From Flavobacteriaceae bacterium (lineage in GTDB: Bacteria; Bacteroidota; Bacteroidia; Flavobacteriales; Flavobacteriaceae), in NCBI GenBank assembly GCA_030834365.1, contig JAURFJ010000039.1, forward strand, positions 1-11,139: a stretch of DNA of 11,139 nt, in the 5' to 3' direction. Position numbers and translations under genes: made by a program. Each line of letters starts with the position of its first letter. The first letter of the stretch is position 1. The notes below the pieces were generated by a model that had not been told where the DNA came from, ran no database searches, and was given only the letters and a program-made list of their open reading frames with translations. Positions 7,413 through 11,139 of the stretch are shown piece after piece.

Positions 7413-8384
7413 TCAGGCCATCATTAAGTTACACCCCCTGAGTTCAGCGCTGTCAAAGCGACCGAGTACCTCAAAGGTATTGTCTTTATTCAATCGGCCT
7501 AAATCGTCTGTAGCGATGAAGCTGCACGAATGAACATTAGCAAAATCGATTACGTTAATACCCCCTGTACGTCCAATGGGCATGTAGGTAAACGGATCTT
7601 CGGCCTCTCTGATTAGCACCCGCATCCAGGGCGGAGTCTCAAATATGCCTTCGCCTTTCGAATAGGCCTGTGAGAGTAGCTCGGTCATTCCGTATTCAGA
7701 GTGAATGCTGTTTAGGCCAAAAGCTTTTTTCAATTGCGCATGCACCTCTTGGCGCACGAGTTCTTTTCTTCGACCCTTCATTCCGCCTGTTTCCATCACC
7801 ACCGTATTTTTAAGTGGTCGCTGAAAGCGATCTGCCAAGTCGAGTAACGCATAAGTAACCCCAATGAGAAGAGTCTTTTGTTCTCCGCTAAAAATCTTTT
7901 CGAAGTCGTCTTCAATAGAAACGTAGCACGACCCAATCGCAGAATGCCGCATTAGTTGATCTACCATATATATAAGTGAAGAGTGTTGTTGCTCTTGGTA
8001 TGACGGTAAAAGGGCCACTATGCGGCATGAAGAAATTGCTCCGTAGAAGTGATTAAACCCAGCCATAAAACTGTTTACGTAGACCTCTGGGTTGAGTATA
8101 TAGTGCGTGCTGCGCGCTTCAGCAGTTGTGGTACCCGAACTTTTAAAGGTGAGCACATAGCTTGGCAGTGCTTCGGCCGCGACGACTTCATGGGTTTTAA
8201 AAAAGGAGATCGGCAAAAAGGGAATGTCTACTAGGCGCTCGACCTCAGTCGGATTTTTACCCAACAGGTCGCAAAAGTCTCGGTATACTTTATTATTGAG
8301 GTATTGATAGCGAAAGAGCGCAAGGGCTTGCTCTGAGAAGCGTTCAGCAGTTAGGGTTTCAAAAGAGGGCTGCGGAATAATCAC
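7413..8384 (-). CDS. LuxE-like acyl-protein synthetase/acyltransferase
   Basis: A 323-residue member of the LuxE/PaaK branch of the adenylate-forming (ANL) superfamily. Motifs: FKSSGTTTAEAR (80-91), the ATP/phosphate loop; LPSYQEQQHSSLIYM (126-140), resembling the LuxE segment; YGMTELLSQAY (231-241), the YGxTE motif; ATDDLG (291-296) and LGRFD (307-311). LuxE enzymes activate a fatty acid with ATP and carry it on an enzyme cysteine, but no LuxC or LuxD gene is nearby, so bioluminescence is not implied. Bacteroidota carry stand-alone homologues of about this length with unknown substrate. The start is GTG at 8384: no ATG lies between it and the in-frame stop at 8453-8451. A match to TAnnTTTG lies 4 bases upstream. 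The gene converges on tyrS with a 4-base gap. Confidence 0.83.
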   Translation of the reverse strand: MIIPQPSFETLTAERFSEQALALFRYQYLNNKVYRDFCDLLGKNPTEVERLVDIPFLPISFFKTHEVVAAEALPSYVLTFKSSGTTTAEARSTHYILNPEVYVNSFMAGFNHFYGAISSCRIVALLPSYQEQQHSSLIYMVDQLMRHSAIGSCYVSIEDDFEKIFSGEQKTLLIGVTYALLDLADRFQRPLKNTVVMETGGMKGRRKELVRQEVHAQLKKAFGLNSIHSEYGMTELLSQAYSKGEGIFETPPWMRVLIREAEDPFTYMPIGRTGGINVIDFANVHSCSFIATDDLGRLNKDNTFEVLGRFDSAELRGCNLMMA

Positions 8385-8388
8385 ACAC

Positions 8389-8396
8389 CAAAAATA
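8389..8396 (-). promoter_or_regulatory. Likely -7 promoter box (TATTTTTG) of the LuxE-like gene
   Basis: On the minus strand this exactly matches TAnnTTTG. It ends 4 bases before the GTG start codon at 8384, so the transcript would begin at or within a base or two of the start codon. No convincing -33 TTTG lies 19-21 bases further upstream. Confidence 0.5.
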
Positions 8397-8421
8397 CCTC
8401 AGAAACAGCTGAAATAAGCAG

Positions 8422-8449
8422 TTAACATTTAAATAACGCTCAATAAACT
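8422..8449 (+). repeat. Three TTAACA-like hexamers at 11-base spacing, possible PhoP/PhoB-type site
   Basis: TTAACA (8422-8427), ATAACG (8433-8438) and TAAACT (8444-8449) are each separated by 5 bases, giving an 11-base period, one helical turn. OmpR-family regulators such as Bacillus PhoP bind TTAACA-like direct repeats with this spacing. The site lies just upstream of the LuxE-like gene's promoter box. AT-rich sequence makes chance matches likely, so this is tentative. Confidence 0.25.
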
Positions 8450-8500
8450 CTTAGCAAACAATGAGCATATAATCGATTTTCAATCTTAACATTCAGCTAA

Positions 8501-8656
8501 GAGACGCCCTAATTCACTACCCTATTCGGAAACAAAGAGTTTTTATTCTCTAGCCTTAAGCCAGGCGTGAACACTACCTTAGGCGTGTCATTCAAATTCT
8601 AAATCACAGCGTTTTTTGCCGGATTTTTAACCCACTGCCTAGCAGTGGGTTTTTTT
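8501..8656 (+). ncRNA. Candidate small RNA ending at the orphan terminator
   Basis: A plus-strand terminator ends here with no protein gene before it on that strand. Upstream, a bulged long hairpin can be drawn: GA 8503-8504 with TC 8588-8589, CGCC 8505-8508 with GGCG 8582-8585, TAA 8510-8512 with TTA 8579-8581, and TTCAC 8513-8517 with GTGAA 8567-8571. A 7-base bulge (CACTACC, 8572-8578) interrupts it, and AGAG 8536-8539 pairs with CTCT 8548-8551 near the tip. A long interrupted hairpin is the general shape of 6S RNA, and a Bacteroidota form (6S-Flavo) is known, but I cannot confirm a match. The 5' end is unknown and no TAnnTTTG box is visible upstream on this strand. Confidence 0.3.
8629..8656 (+). 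terminator. Rho-independent terminator without an upstream gene
   Basis: The arms AACCCACTGC (8629-8638) and GCAGTGGGTT (8642-8651) pair perfectly around a 3-base loop (CTA) and run into a T tract (8650-8656). The opposite strand has no T tract after the stem, so it works in the plus direction. The LuxE-like gene upstream is on the minus strand, so the terminated transcript must start within the gap or be antisense read-through from further left. Confidence 0.85.
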
Positions 8657-8674
8657 ATGGTTAAATTGTAGAGT

Positions 8675-8700
8675 CTTAAAGTTTAAGTAAAAGTTAACTT
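8675..8700. promoter_or_regulatory. Tandem palindromes upstream of the response regulator, possible operator
   Basis: CTTAAAGTTTAAG (8675-8687) is a perfect 6+1+6 palindrome and AAGTTAACTT (8691-8700) a perfect 10-base palindrome. Read on the minus strand they also give TTAACT and TTAAAC at an 11-base period (8697-8692 and 8686-8681), the arrangement bound by PhoP/PhoB-type regulators. They lie about 25 bases upstream of the -7-like box, a usual activator position, so autoregulation is possible. Confidence 0.3.
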
Positions 8701-8724
8701 CGGCCTCTAAAGGGCTTGATTGAT

Positions 8725-8732
8725 TACCTTAG
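8725..8732 (+). promoter_or_regulatory. Possible -7 box (TACCTTAG) of the response regulator operon
   Basis: One mismatch from TAnnTTTG, 20 bases before the ATG at 8753. It sits downstream of the terminator and the palindromes, where a promoter for the two-component operon is expected. No clear -33 element. Confidence 0.35.
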
Positions 8733-8752
8733 GGCCATAACTGCTGTAAGCA

Positions 8753-9439
8753 ATGAAAAACGAAGACGTTCGCATTCTGCTTGTCGATGATGAGCAAGAT
8801 ATACTTGAAATCGTCGGCTACAACCTCTCTTTAGAAGGGTACCAAGTATTCACTGCAAAAAACGGCATTGAAGCCGTGTCTAAGGCAAAGAAAAAGCAGC
8901 CCCACCTGGTCATATTAGATGTGATGATGCCGGAGATGGACGGCATTGAGGCCTGTGAGATCATGCGCAATACCCCCGGGCTTGAAAACACTATAATCAC
9001 TTTTTTGACTGCTAGGGGCGAGGACTATTTACAGCTCGCTGGTTTTGAAGCGGGCGCTGACGACTACATTCAAAAGCCCATTAAACCGAAGGTGCTGGTT
9101 TCAAAGGTGAAAGCCTTATTGCGACGCAGTAAAGAGCAGCAATCAGCCGATTCAGACATACATAAAGTAGGTAACCTGGTAATCAACCGCGAGGAGTACA
9201 AAGTGATTAACAATGGCAAAGAGATGGTGCTTCCGCGTAAAGAGTTTGAGCTGCTGGCTCTACTTACCTCCAAGCCTGATAAGGTCTTTAAGCGTGAGGT
9301 AATCTTAGAGAAAGTTTGGGGAAATGAGGTCGTTGTAGGCGGACGCACCATTGATGTACACATTCGAAAATTGAGAGAAAAAATAGGAGACGATCATTTT
9401 AAAACCGTAAAGGGAGTAGGGTATAAATTTGTACTTTAA
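8753..9439 (+). CDS. OmpR/PhoB-family response regulator
   Basis: A 228-residue DNA-binding regulator. The receiver domain (about 6-125) has the acidic pair D12-D13, phospho-acceptor D56 in VILDVMMPEMDG, T86 in FLTARG and K108 in DDYIQKPIKP, so all key residues are present. The C-terminal winged-helix domain (about 135-228) shows LPRKEFELLALL, VWGNEVVVGGRTIDVHIRKLREKIG and VKGVGYKF, typical of the Trans_reg_C family. It is expected to be phosphorylated by the kinase encoded 6 bases downstream and to bind direct-repeat sites as a dimer. The closest family label by eye is PhoB/PhoP, hence a possible role in phosphate response, but many Bacteroidota OmpR-type regulators look alike and the signal is not established. 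Confidence 0.93.
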   Translation: MKNEDVRILLVDDEQDILEIVGYNLSLEGYQVFTAKNGIEAVSKAKKKQPHLVILDVMMPEMDGIEACEIMRNTPGLENTIITFLTARGEDYLQLAGFEAGADDYIQKPIKPKVLVSKVKALLRRSKEQQSADSDIHKVGNLVINREEYKVINNGKEMVLPRKEFELLALLTSKPDKVFKREVILEKVWGNEVVVGGRTIDVHIRKLREKIGDDHFKTVKGVGYKFVL

Positions 9440-9445
9440 CCCCTT

Positions 9446-10522
9446 ATGGCGGGTAATTTTAAAAATGCGAATCCGTTTGTGCTGAAATACGCATTCTACA
9501 TCTCCCTGACGGCGACGGCCGTGCTGCTACTCATATTCTTTTTTGCTGCCCTGAAGCCCTATTGGATTTTGGCCGTCTTCTTTGTGCTGCTTTTTTCTAT
9601 TGCTTTTTTGTCCCTTAGGGCTGGTGTCGAGAACTACGTGCTTAGACTAATCAAGAATGTGTATAAGGAAGTCTCGCTGCTCGAAGGAATTCGCTTTACT
9701 GGCAATAGCGTGAATACTGATTTAGAATCGCTAACCTCGGATATTGAAAAGTTCGCCCGCGGAAAAAAGATCGAGATCGAAACACTTAAGATTCGCGAAG
9801 AATACCGAAAAGACTTCCTAGGAAATGTCGCCCATGAGATGAAGACTCCGCTCTTTACTATACAAGGCTATATTCTCACCTTGCTAGATGGGGCAATGGA
9901 AGACAAAAAGATTCGCAAAAAGTACTTAGAACGCGCCAATAAGGCAGTTGAACGCTTATTGTACATAGTAAAAGATCTAGATACCATTACCAAGCTTGAA
10001 TCGGGTACCCAGCAGGTGAATAAGCATCCGATTGATATTATAGCGCTCATAAAAAGCGTGTTCGAGATGCTGGAGATGAAGGCTGAAAAGAAAAATATTT
10101 CACTCATTTTCGACCGGCCTTACCTGAAAGAAATTATGGTACTCGCTGATCACGAGAAGATTGAACAAGTGCTGATTAATCTCATCGAGAATTCGATAAA
10201 ATACGGACACACTAACGGCACAACCGAGGTGAGCGTTGAAGATTTAGTCAAAGACAAAATCATTGTACGCGTTACCGATAACGGAGATGGCATCAGCCGT
10301 GAGCATCTTCCGCGACTCTTCGAGCGCTTTTACCGGGTCGACAAGAGCGGTTCACGAAAAGAGGGCGGATCTGGCCTTGGGCTCTCTATTGTAAAACATA
10401 TCGTTGAGGCTCACGGAGAGCGCATTTATGTCGAAAGTGAGCCTGCTGTGGGGTCGGAGTTCTCGTTTACGCTTCAAAAAATCGAGAACACCGAATCGAA
10501 ATCGACCTCAGAGCTGAATTGA
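9446..10522 (+). CDS. PhoR-like sensor histidine kinase with minimal sensor
   Basis: A 358-residue inner-membrane kinase. Two membrane helices (about 15-35 and 40-57) are joined by only a few residues (LKPYW), so there is almost no periplasmic sensor domain. A linker to about 118 follows, then HisKA with the phospho-acceptor H130 in FLGNVAHEMKTPLFTIQGY, and the ATPase domain: N box N249 (INLIENSIKYG), G1 box DNGDG (278-282), F box FERFYR (292-297) and G2 box GGSGLGL (307-313). All catalytic motifs are intact. It should autophosphorylate and pass phosphate to the response regulator 6 bases upstream in the same operon. No PAS domain is visible. The hydrophilic C-terminal tail (about 347-358) is encoded in sequence that overlaps the opposing glycosyltransferase gene by 49 bases. 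Confidence 0.93.
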   Translation: MAGNFKNANPFVLKYAFYISLTATAVLLLIFFFAALKPYWILAVFFVLLFSIAFLSLRAGVENYVLRLIKNVYKEVSLLEGIRFTGNSVNTDLESLTSDIEKFARGKKIEIETLKIREEYRKDFLGNVAHEMKTPLFTIQGYILTLLDGAMEDKKIRKKYLERANKAVERLLYIVKDLDTITKLESGTQQVNKHPIDIIALIKSVFEMLEMKAEKKNISLIFDRPYLKEIMVLADHEKIEQVLINLIENSIKYGHTNGTTEVSVEDLVKDKIIVRVTDNGDGISREHLPRLFERFYRVDKSGSRKEGGSGLGLSIVKHIVEAHGERIYVESEPAVGSEFSFTLQKIENTESKSTSELN

Positions 10523-11139
10523 GCGAGTCCGCTGTAATCGTCTACCCTTTCTAATTGCTCTAGGCTAAAGTCATCTTGGCTGCAACTAGGCACCACCTTT
10601 TGGGCGTCTAGCCGTTCGGCTATATGCACCTGTTCGTACTGCCCTGGTGTGGGTATGAAGAAGGCTTTTTTGCCCAATTTGGCTAGGTCCATCACCGTCG
10701 TATAACCCGATCGGCACAGAATAAGCGCGCTTTTACGCACGGCCTGCATCAGCTCTTCAGATTGCATATAGTTCACAACGGTGAGTGTTCCCTCAGAAAG
10801 CGGCAGTTCGCGTTTTTGCTGCTGGGGCTCTATCTTGCCCTGCACCATAAGGGCAGTGCCTCTGTACTGCTCTAAGGCAGTGAGCAGCTTTTCTTCGAGC
10901 ATGGTACGCTGTGGCTCTGGCCCTGATAACAGCACCATGAGATCGTATACCAAGGATTCCTCTTTTTTCTCGAATCGACTGAGCGGACCGAGATAGACCA
11001 AGTTTTTGGGTTTTTTGTCTAAATGGCCAAGCCTTCCGGTGAGGTTGTTTGCGGATTCAAAATCGGGTACCCAGACCGCGTCGTATTTCTTAAATACCTG
11101 TTGATGCAGCTTAGAGCTGATATAGGTGGTGCTACCCGA
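10474..11139 (-). CDS. MurG/GT28-like glycosyltransferase, C-terminal part, cut by the right window edge
   Basis: The frame is open from the stop at 10474-10476 to base 11139, giving at least 221 residues; a TTG near 11001 is internal, because conserved-looking sequence (KKYDAVWVPDFESANNL, then GRLGH) continues before it. Fragment motifs: YLGPLSRF (48-55), LLSGPEP (70-76), the nucleotide-sugar binding segment RSGYTTVMDLAKLGKKAFFIP (about 143-163) and PTPGQYEQVHIAERL (163-177). These resemble the GT28 C-terminal domain of MurG-type enzymes and of related archaeal/bacterial proteins that transfer a sugar from UDP-sugar in the cytoplasm. It is not MurG itself by eye, as the usual spacing and glycine-rich signatures differ. 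The start and acceptor domain are outside the window. Its 3' end overlaps the kinase gene tail to tail. Confidence 0.8.
   Translation of the reverse strand, partial: SGSTTYISSKLHQQVFKKYDAVWVPDFESANNLTGRLGHLDKKPKNLVYLGPLSRFEKKEESLVYDLMVLLSGPEPQRTMLEEKLLTALEQYRGTALMVQGKIEPQQQKRELPLSEGTLTVVNYMQSEELMQAVRKSALILCRSGYTTVMDLAKLGKKAFFIPTPGQYEQVHIAERLDAQKVVPSCSQDDFSLEQLERVDDYSGLAQFSSEVDFDSVFSIF

Larger units (their letters stand above)
8385..8752. other. 368-base intergenic region with an orphan terminator and repeats
   Basis: No open reading frame with a credible start fits here on either strand. The region is AT-rich compared with the flanking genes. It holds the LuxE-like gene's -7 box at the left end, 11-base-period TTAACA-type repeats (8422-8449), another TTAACATT (8486-8493), a foldable block (8501-8592), a perfect plus-strand terminator (8629-8656), two adjacent palindromes (8675-8700) and a -7-like box for the response regulator (8725-8732). 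Confidence 0.8.

Noticed and set aside
7413..8384. Part of a bioluminescence (lux) operon
   Set aside because: No luxA, B, C or D gene is nearby, and stand-alone homologues are common in Bacteroidota.
8468..8473. TATAAT as a promoter for the candidate small RNA
   Set aside because: This is the proteobacterial -10 form; Bacteroidota sigma factor uses TAnnTTTG, and the AT-rich setting makes a chance match likely.
9070..9363. 97-codon minus-strand open frame inside the response regulator
   Set aside because: Antisense shadow of a fully conserved winged-helix gene.
11001..11001. TTG near 11001 as the start of the GT28-like gene
   Set aside because: The frame stays open to the window edge and the upstream residues fit the family, so the gene is truncated by the window.

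Overview
The window looks like chromosomal core sequence from a member of the Bacteroidota, most likely a Flavobacteriia-type bacterium. The basis is the gene families present (DUF4271 and DUF4296 proteins, the Bacteroidota form of dihydroorotase and of uroporphyrinogen-III synthase, a stand-alone LuxE-like acyltransferase), the scarcity of good Shine-Dalgarno sequences, and several matches to the Bacteroidota -7 promoter element TAnnTTTG. No mobile element, CRISPR array, tRNA or rRNA gene was seen.

Layout. Left block, minus strand (1-2576): a GT39/ArnT-like membrane glycosyltransferase, a DUF4271 membrane protein and the N-terminal part of uroporphyrinogen-III synthase (runs off the left edge), packed as one operon. 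A 71-base divergent spacer leads to a plus-strand operon (2648-5092): a DPM1-like GT2 glycosyltransferase, dihydroorotase and a DUF4296 lipoprotein, all with overlapping ends. A minus-strand NAD-dependent epimerase/reductase (5089-6045) meets this operon tail to tail and is divergent from tyrosyl-tRNA synthetase (6095-7408). A LuxE-like acyltransferase (7413-8384, minus) follows. A 368-base non-coding gap holds a perfect rho-independent terminator with no gene before it, a foldable segment that may be a small RNA, and repeat/palindrome elements that could be operators. Then comes an OmpR/PhoB-type response regulator and its histidine kinase (8753-10522, plus). The window ends inside a minus-strand MurG/GT28-like glycosyltransferase whose 3' end overlaps the kinase gene by 49 bases.

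How the genes fit together. The GT2 enzyme probably makes a polyprenyl-phosphate sugar, and the divergent GT39-like enzyme is the class that uses such donors at the outer face of the inner membrane, so the two may form one lipid-linked glycosylation route. Dihydroorotase (pyrimidines), HemD (haem) and TyrRS (translation) are housekeeping. The response regulator and kinase form a PhoB/PhoR-like two-component pair.

No clearly new multi-gene system is visible. The most interesting points are (i) four genes whose -7-like boxes end only 4-6 bases before the start codon, three of them with GTG starts, which suggests leaderless transcripts; (ii) the orphan terminator and possible small RNA at about 8501-8656; and (iii) 11-base-period TTAAC-type repeats upstream of the two-component genes.
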